64,000 bases of DNA, from positions 1,488,001-1,552,000 of the forward strand of contig BJKQ01000002.1 in assembly GCA_006538405.1 (NCBI GenBank), read 5' to 3'. The number at the start of each line of letters is the position of its first letter. Within the stretch, counting starts at the first letter, position 1. The DNA is from Hansfordia pulvinata. Taxonomy: Eukaryota > Ascomycota > Sordariomycetes > Xylariales. The position numbers and the translations under genes were made by a program. The notes beneath the pieces were generated by a model, which was not told the origin of the DNA, did not search any database, and saw only the letters and a program-made list of their open reading frames with translations. Positions 22,762 through 34,642 of the stretch are shown here, one piece after another.

Positions 22762-25700
22762 GTTGGCGGCGGGGGAGGGAGATGAGGGAGAAGGGGGAGC
22801 ACGGCTACCGAGCAGCGGCTGGAGGGAAGGGCAGCATGTGAAGAGGACGGCCGACGATTGGGGGCGTGCGAGAAGGAGTGGCCTTTCAGGTTGAATATGT
22901 GTGTGTCAATGTGTGTTGTATGATGGTGCTTTGTTCAAAAACCCTGACAAGAGGGAAGAAGAATCGTAATAATAAAAAGTTCACGAAAGACGGCACACAC
23001 TCTCGACGGTGTAAGTGATGTGGGACAGCCCTGAGGCGGACTGGGGCGTATAAGTCTGGTAGCGGTTGGTGCCTGTGTAAGGTACCGTGGGTAGGTACGA
23101 GTACCTATGTGCGTGGCCGTGTGCGTGCCGGTGGCTCCTGCCTGTGAGTGGTCGCTGAAAACAGAAGCGGCGCTCGATCGGGTAAGTGCTGCCTTTTTGC
23201 TCTTTGGTGGAGGCAGGCGCTATTCTCAGGGCAGAGGCGCGCTTGGCGCCTTTGGTCCGTCTGTCCGTTCAATTGAGGGCACCACACGCCAAAGGAAGGC
23301 CGCGGGCGGCGGGGGCAGCAGGCGAGTACTTCTTGTAGAGCAGGGGGAGGGGCTAGGAAAAGTTTGGGCCGAGCGCCACTGACGACGGTCCCTCGCGCTT
23401 TCGCTTCGCCGTGACTCGAGTCAGTTCGCAGGGCGTGTGTCGCCTTTTCCTTTGATGAGTCCAATGTTGACGCTGGGCGGTCGATATGCAGTCGGTCTGC
23501 AATTTGACGATAAATGCTTAGACAGCAGGCAATAGGGTCTAGTATGTCCTCTTCTTCACTTCTGGGAGCCGTCTGTCAAGCCGGCGATCCTGGGAAAAGA
23601 AAAGGAGGGGCGTCCAATGTTGTAGTGCAGGCGGGGTGTTCGCGATGATGGCGATCCAAGCGGGAGCCGAGGCAGGACAGCTTTCTTATGCACCCCTACC
23701 TATGCCTCCAGGGTAGAACTTAGGAGAGGAGAAGAGCGGAGTGAAGTGTGCTTAATGGGTGCAATGCACGGCGATCGAAGGGCGCGCGCGCTCGTGCTCG
23801 TGACGTCGGGTGACTCGGCTGCTGATGGGATCGGCCCCGCGTCGTCTTGGACCCGGGCTGGCTGGAGGGGCGTGCGGAGGGCGGCCGAGTGATTGGCGGC
23901 CGGAGAACGGGGAATCCAAGGATGTCGCTGCTCCGGGCTCGTTGGGGTTGGAGCTGCTGCGTCGCGTCGCGGGTGGGCTGCTGTGTCTGTTATATGGTAT
24001 GCAGAGGCGAGCGATTCGTGGCGATTCGTCGTGTAAGTGACACAGACCAACAGGGGTAGCGACACCGGATGACGAACCCAAGACACTGGAGAAGGGCCAA
24101 GTCTTGGTGCAAGTGTCTTGTCTGGAGGGGCGGTGACGGCAATGACGAGTCTGGGACAGGTGATAGTTATGTAGTAGTGGGGATATGAATCTCTAACGAG
24201 GTACCTAAGGTAAGGGCAGGTGAAGCAAGGCAAGGCAATTGGAAGGTGCCAGTAGTTGTCACAGAACTCTGTTTTGATTTCACGTCTGCTATTCATCTAC
24301 AGATCTTCAGCGGCTCTGCCACCAACAAAGGGCGCCGATTTGGTTATGTAGTCCCGGCGCGGGCCTGGCTGGATGACTCGACTTTCGCAATCGTGTCGAG
24401 CCGTGTTGCCATCAGCTAACTATGTGTCATAGAAAGCCGCCCGTGCCAGGAACAGGAGGATGAGCCCGCCGGTGGGTCTCTGCGCCCTGCCGTCAATTCC
24501 CATGTCAAAACTACACAAGGCGTGTCACGGCCTCGCTCCGGCGACACGACACGGCGAGCCGAGCAGGGATGTGCTCGGCCCAGTCGACGCTATGCCGAGA
24601 GACCTTGATCACCTCACACCTCAAACTGTGACCTGTCCGGGCAGTGTTTAAAGGTCGGTAGGCCAGGCACGAGTACCCACGTGGAGGTCCACTGGGAGCT
24701 CAATGTGTACCTAAAGCATCTGCCAGAAGCTGACGGCACTCAAGTACTGCCCCAGGGATGTGCTCGTTCAAATACTTCCATTGGGGTCTCCTTACGAACT
24801 GTTGCAACACTGGCCGCCTTCAGCTGCCCACCGTAACTCTACGTTAGTAAGTAGCATACGGTACCTATCGAGACCCGTCCCACCCGCGACACCCGCCCAC
24901 CCTATGCCAGTGGAGATCCATCGACATCTGGAGCCCCGAAGCAAGTAGACGGCCATCACCTCACTTGCACGTAAAGGAAAGACGTGCACGAACACGCCCA
25001 CGCAATCCATTCATCGGACGCGATTCGATGATGCAAGCGCACCCATGAAACGCGCAAATCATCCATGGATGCTGGGTCTGCAGGTTAGATGCGTCAACGC
25101 GTACATCGACTGACAGTGATTGAAATGCCATTTCCATTTGGGGTCGTCGACGTCGTCGTCGTCGGATTGCGTGTCCGGCATCGCCTGCACGTGGGCACAG
25201 GCGTGTTCCAGGCTCCAACCTTGACGGCACCTAAAAAGAAGAAAAAAGAGAGGGAGACGGGACCGGGAGTCCGTCGTCTCGGCGGCCGTCTCCGTTTACG
25301 CGTAGCCCAACTCACGATCGAGACGGATACGCTGCAGGTGGACTTTTACCGACGCACGCCGCCGCGGCCGGTTTAGGTATTAGGCGACTTGTTACCGCCG
25401 AGAGGCACGAGTACATTCCATACCCGCCATCGAATGGACCCCACCGACCGACCGTCGGGGTCCGTCAGGCGACGACTCATCGCAGCCAGCCCCAGAGGAA
25501 GCCGTGCAGAGATTTCCGCATGCCAGAAAGGGGCGAATTCCTGCCAACGGCGAAGGGGTCCTCTGAGGTTCTTCACCGACTTCCACAGACTTGGAGGCTC
25601 CATCACGGCTCCTCTGGCTTTGCCACCCGCGCTCGCTCGCGCGCCAGGCCAGGACGTGCAACAGCCCTTATCAGGAGAGTGGACTCGCCGCTTCCTTTGC

Positions 25701-28700
25701 TATGGCCTCTGCCATGGCGCCACGGCGGCCCCGACAACAGTCACAGTCGCCGCCCGAAGGCGCAGGCTGGTTTGAGGGCAGGCAGCCAGTGCTCAAAGTT
25801 TGAAGGCATCGTCGAGCAGCACCAACGGCTGGCGTCCCGAGGCGGGCGGCCACGGTTTCCTGCTCTTGCCCAATCCGGCAGGGCCTCGCGCAGCTCGATC
25901 GCCTGCTCGATCCACGGCCCACCATCGTGCCAGGGTCTGCGCTGCGCTGCGCTGCGCTGCGCTGCGCTGCGCTGCGCAGGTCTCAGGCCTCGGAAGAGGG
26001 GCGGCGGCGTCGGCGGCGGCCAGCATCAAAGCCCACAACGAACCGAAGCACCACCACGAACGAGCATTCGCACTGCGCTGCTGAGGCACCCTGCAGGCCC
26101 GGAATCCAGGAACGGCATCGAGACATGGGGCCGGGGAAAATCCTGAAAGCTAATGCGAGCGAGGGGGTCGGTCCTCGTCGTCAGCCCAGTAAAAGTAGAC
26201 ACCCGGAAGCCGACTTTTACGGCCGACCAGGGGGGGATCCCGAACAAGGGGGGTAATTACGAGTACTCGTAGACAGGCAGAAAACAGGGGGTGTGGGAAA
26301 AAGATCGGAATGAAAATCAAAACCGGCACGAGCACATACAGAAGGTCAGGGCGATCCCAACGAGCCGCATCGGGCGCAGGGCATGCAACGCACGTTCGCC
26401 ACGGTTCAAGCCGACTGGCTGGCTGACAGCGCGCGCGCGCGCCGCCGCCTTTGTGCGCGTACCCACGTACCTACCCATGGGCCCCGTTTAACGCCGAACC
26501 AGCGAGCGCCTGGTGCGCCTCCGCCCCGCGGCACCGTTTGGCCAGCAGGGAAGAAAAAGCGGAACCATCACCGGGTGCTACCCATTGCGGCGGGCAAAAA
26601 TCTCTTCACCCGCCTGCGCCCTCGATCTTTTTACGTTTCTGGCCGAGTTCTCGCCCGTGCCTAGACCCCTCTACAGGGCACTTTCCCACACTCCGTACCG
26701 TCGTCGTCGCCGCGTCGCCCAGCCAGCCCAGGCAGGCCGCCACATCGTGGGAAAGAGCATCCACCTTGGAGGCCGGCCGGCCAGCCTCTCTCGGCTGATG
26801 ATGGATCCTGCTGTGGCGGTCCCCCCCCGGGCGTCGAGCCCGCCCTCTTATTATTACGAGTACACACGCTCGGCTTAATATCGTTGGCCTAAACCAGGCG
26901 CGCAACGCCGACGATATCCGTCCACCCTCTCTCGCAATATCACGAAAGGACCACTGGCATACTCCAGACCGTAGCTTGCCCTCACCGAGCGCTGCCCATC
27001 CGGGACCCGGGGTACGAGTACGGGCACTTCAGGCGGTTGACTGCGGCTGCGCTCTCGCCTCCATCTTCTACGCATAATGCCGCAGTCCGTATACTTGTAA
27101 TGAGTGCTTCAGTGCTGGGCCCCGAAGTGGATCTCTTCGCTGGAGGCGGGCGCGCCGCAAGGAGGATTCTGCCCCGGGACGCCGTCCCGCAAGAAGCAGG
27201 TCGCGCAGGTACGAGTAGTTTGCAACTCTCATCACATCACGGGACGGCGGCGCGATGGAAAGGATAATAAAGGAAAATTTCATTACGCCTCCCTGGAAGT
27301 GGATCGGGCCAGGCCGGGAGGACGGCGATGAGGCACGTGGACGGAGCACGGAGCACTCGACGTCCAGGCGCGCGTTGCGTTGCTGCTGCTTCCGAGACGG
27401 CGGAGCGGTTTCTCGGAGGCTCTGCCTTAGGTACTGCGCCGACCGTGACGGATCCGAAGGCACGTGTTGTCACGTTTTGTCCTCCGTAAGGCGGACAAAG
27501 CCACCGGGCGTCTGGCAAGTCATCGTACGACCACGTTTCGGTACCTTAGCTAGGTAGTTAGGTACCTAGTATGGACACGGTTCCATGGCGTGCCTCTTCT
27601 ACAAAAATGAGAGTCTGGTCTCTCGTACGAGTGTGCATCGTACGCGGCCATCCTCGAGAGCAAACTATGTAGCATGGTCACTTGGGGCATGGCATGGATC
27701 GCCATGCTGGCCTTGAATGTACCTGTGTAGAAACCCATGGCAATATAGGTAGGCACCTACGTCCTCGTCTGGTCTTGTAGGTGCCTGAGGTAGCCCTACG
27801 GCCGACGCCCCTGGCTGAGGAAGCACGGCATCGGGAGCAGAACCGACATCCGGGTGCGTTGCGTCCGGGTGCGTAGCCGCCGTCACATTCATGCTCGGCG
27901 GCGAGGGTGGGCGAACATTCTGAGAACGGGCGCACTAAGTATGGTACCTACCTGACAGACTCGGGGAGAGGGCGGGGGGGGGGGGGGGGGGGCGACGTTT
28001 GTGATGTGGAGGCTCTTGGGTTTTTCTGATGAATCGGTGGCGGGCAAGAGGGTACCGAACTGGAGCGGAGCGGAGCAAGTGGTCACGATACTAAGCCAGA
28101 ATTTTTTTTTCTTTTGCAACTCGTCACTGTTCCACTTGCTTTCGCGTAGCCGGTTGGAAGCCGCGGCAGCGGGGACGAGGGGACGAGGGGACCGAGGGGT
28201 GGATGGGGCGAAGAAAAGGCTCTTCACCGCATACCGACACACCGTCCACACCGAGACTCGCGCGGGCTCTGTTTCCGAGTAACGCGCGGGCGGGCGGGCG
28301 AGGAGGAGGTCGTTTTCTGACACTTGACGGCGGGTCCTTCTTTGGGTCTCGGGACGCGGGCGATCGGTCCTCTAATTTGTCGACACGGTGGGTGGTTTTT
28401 TTTTTTTTGGAGGGGTAGAGGGAGGAGGGGCTTACGAGTATGTTTCCCTTTCTCTCGCGTGGAGAGCCCTCCCCTTGCATCTGATATTGATCTATCATGC
28501 CCGCTGCACAACGCAGATCCCGTCTTGTCACGGACGTACTCGTACGTGGCTGCTCGCGTGACTCGCTCGGTAGGGGGTTGGACGACGACGCCAGACCTTT
28601 GTATCCGTCCGACGTGGGTGTCGAGACGGCGCCCCTCCAATGCGGCAGCGCGAGGCTGTCTCGCGGAGGCGGCGAATCGCTGCTCGGGACTCGTACAGAC

Positions 28701-28827
28701 TCTCGCATATAGATAGTCTGATGGCACCTTGGGGTATGCCTCCCAATGCGTGTGCGAGTATACAATAGCAAGTGCCTCCGGCGCGTGGACGGATACGAGA
28801 GAGAATCTTCTAGGCACTACGAGTATA

Positions 28828-28871
<44 letters not shown>

Positions 28872-31800
28872 GTCTTCTCGCTCCGTCCCCCGCCGCGGAG
28901 GAGGGGGGGGGGCATTTTGTGCCTGATGAGAGACGGATCTGGGCCGGGCTTGGCCTTTCAGATCCCGGCGGACAGGTCACGACGGACACGGTGGGGAGTT
29001 GCGGCTGCGGCTGCGGCTGCGGCTGCGGCTGCGGCTGCGGCTGCGGTTGTAAGGCGGTCCAATCGCGGTCGCCGGGGAGTGACGCGGCAGGCCGAAGGAG
29101 GCGGCGAGCCCTGTGCGTGTAATAAGTCAAGAGGCAGTGATGTGTGTGAACGTTTGTGAGGCAGGCCAGTAGTAAACGTGTTACGAATTTCGTAGAGCAG
29201 GGCTCGGTTTTGCTGGAACGAGACGGTCAGAGAACCGTCCAGCCGCCGGCCGGTGCGCCGTGTTGCCATCGTGTTCGGCGGCAGGTGTGCAGGTGGTGTT
29301 CGTCCGTACGCCATGGTGAGACAGACAGACGGCCCGGACGGAACCTAACAACAACAAGACACCCTGGCTGCACCCCCCTCCTCCTCGCCGTCCGATTGGC
29401 CGCACCAGGCAAGATGGCGAGAATGCGTCTGGACTCTGGTGCTGGTGCCATGGATGGCCGAAATGGCAGAAGCCGATGTGATGTGACGTGCTGTGCGGTG
29501 CTGTGCCACGAGACCATACCTTAACGCCGGCTCTGTGCCTCTGCTCTGTGCGATCCAATACTCATACAATGTGATTTACAAGCAGTAATAATACAAGCAG
29601 TAATAATAATAAGTACCGTCCCACCCGCACATGCGATAGCGTTGCGCACGTCACGCACATACGATCAACTGCTGATCGGCGGCTTGTCCCGGGGCCTCCT
29701 CCTGGTGGTGCCCGCCGTGCCGCCGTCCACGCCCTGCTCGCTCGGGGCGTCGATCCGTGACGGGGCGCGGCGGGGAGCCCTCCATGCCTACTCGACCTTA
29801 CCTACCTTACCTAGGTTCTCGTAGGTGATGACTGGAAGAGACTCGCACCGGGTGTCGAGGTGAATCACCAGTCACAGAGCTCAATACGAACGAACGAGTA
29901 CCTTGACATCCTTGACGAGCACTCGGACTAGCAGGTCGCGCCTATAGGTAGCCAGTCCACCGGGGGCACGCCCTGTTGTCAAAATTACAGCCTACCGTAC
30001 ATAACCTAAGCCTAGGTATGTACCTCACGAGAGCAGCCGACCCACACGCCCGTGACCAACAATCCTTCGGCGTCGTCTGCGGCCCGCCGCCACAGCGTAC
30101 CAGCATCGCGTCGCCTAGGTACTCGTGTTCCGAGCGAAAGCCGCCGCTACGCGAGAGGGAAGGGGTGGGGAGCTGTTCTCATACCGCCCATCCCCCGGCC
30201 GCTCCGGTCGCTCCGATGTACGGAGTGGGCGATGGAGCTTGCCGGAGATGTCAGTTTCGTGGCTGGCCATCCATCACCACAGCATGTGCACCCGTGGCCG
30301 TGACCGGGCGGTTTGGGCTTACGTTAGCAGGCTTACACATCGAATTTATCCCTTCATCAAGGCCGTGCCTGTCACGGCCGCACTTTGATCCCCGGCCCGG
30401 GGCCCCGAAAGGCAAAAGACGACCAGGGTCCCGCAGCCGGCTGGTGCTCCACGAGCTAACCAGCAGAGGGCACGCGGATTCGCTCGCGTCGGCCGAGTCG
30501 AAGCGGAGAGCGTACCAGCGAGGCGTGCGCGGCGAGAGTGGAAAAGAACCAACGTGATGGAGCAAGGAGGGCCCGTGAGAAAGTACGAAGAGCCCCGAAC
30601 GCCCCCGGTTCACTCGCCTTTGGCTCCCCCGCGCCCCCCTTCGAAATCCGTCGGGCAGGAGGCCGGGGGAAAGTTCCACCCCAAAGAAGAAGATCTCTGG
30701 GAACCGGCTCATCAGTCACTGTCAGCAATGTCCAGACGGGATCATCAAACAACGAGAACCGCGCGCGCGCGCCCTTCCGCCGTCACCCACGTGGGATGGG
30801 ATGCCACGCCTCCCGGCGTTATCCTCGATCCGGGCATAGCTTGGTCCAGTCAGAGGCCATTCCCATCCCTTATCAGCCTTCAACACCTGACACCTGACAC
30901 CTGAATAAAACATCATCGGCCCAGCGGCTTCTCCCAGGCTTCCGAAAGTCGGAGGGGCAGCGGCCGCCGTGTGGCGTCCCCTGGTCCGATCCCCCGCGCG
31001 GGCGCCTCAAGACACTCTTTGCCGTGTGCTTTTGAAATCCCCACGGGGCACGGCGTCGATTTCTGGGGTAGAAAAGATGCACCCAAATCGATCGAGGGGC
31101 AGATAAGGAGAGAACAAAAAAGAATGCGGAGGGCGCGAGAGAGATTCTGGAGTGCCACACCTCCTTCCGACCCCGGCCCCCGCACTATATGCATCAGACC
31201 GTGATTTCAACAAAGGGGAGGGGGAGCTTTGGGGTAACCATACCTGAGGTAGCCAGCCATCGACATTGTGAGTGAGTCACGCCGTGCTGAAGAGTGCCCA
31301 TGTAAGATAGGTGGTACGAGTAGAGGTAATGGATGTCTCTCTTCCAACGGCTGTTTCTGCAGCTGCAACGAGACAACCCCCCTCCTCATGCGTTCGCTTC
31401 CCCTTCTCAAACAAGACACACGACACACGACACACGACACGTCAACGCCCTTCAAAGGGATCAGTGGCATGCCATGTCCCCCATGCATACAAGATAAGAA
31501 ATAGGGAACAGGACAGGGCGGCATGCGGGAGACAGTGTAGAGCAGAGCCCGGGCCCGACCCCTCTTCGACAGCATCGGGCAACCCACCCCGGGTGGGCGA
31601 CTCGTCGGGCTCAAGGGCTCAAGGGCGGTACCTAGAGCACCGTGACTCCCCCTCTTCCGCGACGAGGCAGCGAACGAGCGAGGAATCGTTCGCCGCGCAA
31701 CGACCCCGCCCCTCCCATCCCGCGAGCTCAAACAGTGCAGGTGGTCGCTGTGGCCCTCGATACCTCAGACGTACGTATAGGACCGCCCGGCCGCGTCTTC

Positions 31801-32380
31801 AGAGGAAGATGGAGCTGCCCGGGGGCCCAGACGATCACAGGGAATAGATACGTGTAGATTGTCTCCCAGTGCCCAGGAAGCCTCGGCGGAGCAGTATGGT
31901 CTCAATCCACGGACCAATCTGTCGACATCCCAGAGTGGTCCTGCACCCCTCAAGAGTGCACGCAGATGATGATATGTACCGTAGGTTTCGGACCGCCACG
32001 CGCTGCTGCTCTCCGGCGTCGAGCGACGCGCTCTTGCGGCGAGCCGCCGCGTTCTCGCCTGGCCGGCCCCCTACGCGTCAAAACACTCGGACGGGGTCAG
32101 ATCGAACACCCGAGACGGCGCCCGCTCCGACCAGCAGCATCGGGCACACAGTGACCTCTGTGGAGCACCGCCCGCCGCGGAGAGCTTGACGCCGTGGAGT
32201 CATACACCGAGTGCGAGGAGCGACCGCAGTATCCAGCGGAGAGGCTGGCCGAGGAGCGTCGTGGGCCCAGGCGCGAGCCTGTGCATTCTAGCCCAATCAA
32301 CCGCTACGCAGACGTGTGCACTGGGACTGGTGCTGACGATGGACACCGGAAACTGACGCTCCAAACGCGCGTGCACGTGC
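22762..32380. other. Gene-poor 9.6-kb intergenic region
   Basis: I found no frame, on either strand, with a recognisable domain, and no tRNA or rRNA. The sequence has ordinary GC content but is packed with low-complexity tracts: (GCTGC)n at about 25937-25977, 19 G at 27974-27992, (CA)n at 28829-28868 and (CGGCTG)n at about 29000-29047. At least eleven TACGAGTA/TACTCGTA octamers occur, including the overlapping palindrome TACGAGTACTCGTA at 26258-26271, plus many TACCTA/TAGGTA blocks. It could hold non-coding transcripts or very short genes that sequence reading alone cannot show. Confidence 0.5.
28829..28868. repeat. (CA)n microsatellite
   Basis: About 20 CA dinucleotides, following TATAT. 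A hexanucleotide (CGGCTG)n repeat of about eight units lies 130 bp further on (29000-29047). Confidence 0.95.
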
Positions 32381-33665
32381 TTATATTTGCTGTGTGCTAT
32401 ATGACCGCCAGACCTGCCACGGCAGCTTCCAGCTACTCCGGACCGCGAACGGGTCAAAGTCGGTCGACTCCAGCCTCGTCAGGTAGTTCTGGGCCGGGAC
32501 CGCCTCGAGCAGGACGCCGAACCCGCGGCGCAGGTCCCGGGCTGTCCCGTCCGTCTCGTCGCCTTCCGCGCCCGCGGGCGGCGGCTCCGGGTACTGGTGC
32601 CCGGCCTCCCCGCCGTGCTCGTACTCGTGGCCCGGGTCCTGGCCCGCGCGCAGCCGCTTCAGCATCTCCCGCGCGGTGATGAGGTGGTCGTTGGCGCGGG
32701 TCGCGACCTGGAAGATGGCGTCCCGGAACCCCTCTGCCCCGGGCCCCCGCCGGTACACGTCCTCCTCCCGCAGGCCCGCCTCGGCCATGGCGTCCAGCGG
32801 CAGCAGCAGCACGGGGCTCCGGCCGCTCGCCGCCTCGGCGCCGTGCGGCGTGCTGACCGGCGGCGTGGGCGCGGCGAGCACGGGGACGCCGCGCAGCACG
32901 GCGGCGATGCCCCGGGCCTTGCCGATGTGGCTGGCCAGGTGGTCGACGTGCATCGAGTTGACCGACAGCGCGGCCAGCGTGGCGTACATCAGCGTCGAGT
33001 ACGTGTTCTCGGCGTAGTCCTCGAGCGCGGCCAGCGTGGCAAAGGGGCGGTTGTCCATGTGCTTCTCGCGCATGGTGATGATGCGCTGCAGCCAGAAGCG
33101 GATGGACGAGGGGTTGGTGGTGTCGGAGGCGCCGCTGCCGCTGCCGCCGCCGCCCGCCAGGTCGGCCAGGACCTTGTGCAGCAGGATCATGATGGGATCC
33201 TTGGGCGGCTTGCCGGCGAAGGTGTTGTTGACGCCGTCGCGCCAGAACTGCATGCGCAGCTGGCCGATGGTCGGGTTCGACACGAGCTCGGGGAGCCGGA
33301 CCAGCTCGAGGTTGAAGGCCCGGATTACGTCGTACGCGTCGCGCCGCGCGGGCGAGATGAAGTTGCGTATCAGGTAGGAGTCGTAGTCGGAGGTCCTGTC
33401 CGGAGGTGGGAGGGTCAGCTTTTTTTTGTGTGGAGGGAGGAGGCATGCGACCGATGGGCGGGAGGGAGGGGCGGCGAGGAAACAGAAATATCGGCAGGAG
33501 GGGGTGGGCATACCGCAGCTGCTCGACGCAGTACTGCCGGGCCTTGGTGATCTCGGCATCGGTGACATAACCGCGCGAGGCGGCGCTCCGGAGCAGCCGC
33601 GGGGAGCACCGGGACCACGGCGCAGGCGCAAGGCCGGGCCGGGCCATGACGGCCGGGCGAAGCAT
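32381..33665 (-). CDS. NDUFAF6-like complex I assembly factor (phytoene/squalene synthase fold)
   Basis: Probable mitochondrial protein of the NDUFAF6 group, which has the squalene/phytoene synthase fold but acts in assembly of respiratory complex I. Exons on the minus strand: 33665-33514 and 33395-32381, with a 118-bp intron; joining gives EQLRTSDYDSYLIRNFISPA and a product of 388 aa. The N-terminus (MLRPAVMARPGLAPAPWSR) is rich in Arg, Ala and Ser without acidic residues, as in a mitochondrial targeting peptide. Family-typical blocks are AFNLELVRLPELVSNPTIGQ, MQFWRDGVNN, and DHLASHIGKARGIAAVLRGV. The Asp-rich catalytic motifs of true prenyl synthases are not evident, in line with a non-enzymatic role. 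Two Gly/Ser- and Pro/Glu-rich inserts interrupt the fold. It is divergent from the Rad5-like gene, starting 977 bp away. Confidence 0.85.
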
Positions 33666-34642
33666 GGAAAGGAGAGTCTGAGAAGCACGCAGCTAGCCGT
33701 CCAAGGGGCAGCGTGGGGTAATGTCGGAGGAAAACGCGATTTACAATATTATACAGGCGGCCATTGTCCGACAAGGCCAAGATGGCAAAGAGCTGGGAGG
33801 CAAGGCTGGCGGGAGATGAAGCTGCGACGCGAGGGCAAGACGGTGATGTAATGGCCGCAGTCTGAGATTTTTACCACCTCTTAGGTACCCTTGAATGGTG
33901 CAGTCGCGACCGGCGCGTCGAGCCAAGCAAAGATCGTCGCCCCTGCCTTTTATAGCCGGTACCCGGGCACCCAGGGTGCGCTCCAAGACTCAAGATCTAT
34001 GGTACAGGCCGTATGAAGTCGCAATTTTTTGACGATTGAAATGGAATGCGCAGCATGAGGACTTTTGTAGATATGTGAAATACGTCCATACTTCTCGTAC
34101 GGCAGGATCCGACGTGACGGTCGTGATTATCATGAATATTGCCCACATGTACTCGTAGTGCCGTGGTAATGGTTGCGTTGTGACTGGTGCAATCAACCGC
34201 TGGATGTACCTCGTCACGCTCCTTCCCGCAATGACGCCCACTACGGGTACAACACGAGTACGCGACCCATTTAACCTGATTAATGGGCAGCCACGGTCGG
34301 AGCCTGCAAGTCGCGTCTGCACTTTCGCCCGTCGCGTCTTCCCGCCGTCTTGCAATGCAATGCAATGCACTGCACTGCACTTCAAAGTGACTTGGCCTGA
34401 GCCGCCCCGCCAAACGTTGCCCTCCTCACCTGAGATCCCTACCTAAAGATACCAGACCACATACGACGTGACCGACAACCTCCTCGAACCCCCCGCTACA
34501 ATTAGAATCCTCCCCGTCCGCTCCATCCAGCCCTCGCTAAACATCACGAACTCTGTATCCTCAGTCGTGACTTGGAAAGCTCAGCTCCAGCGTGCTCCCC
34601 ATCCGTCTTGCTCGTCTCGCTACATCCTGCGTCCATGACAAC
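33666..34642. promoter_or_regulatory. Shared divergent promoter region between the NDUFAF6-like and Rad5-like genes
   Basis: 977 bp between two start codons pointing away from each other; both promoters must lie here. It contains TACTCGTA at 34150, and a run of GCAATGCAATGCA and ACTGCACTGCAC at about 34352-34381. No clear TATA box was found. Confidence 0.5.
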
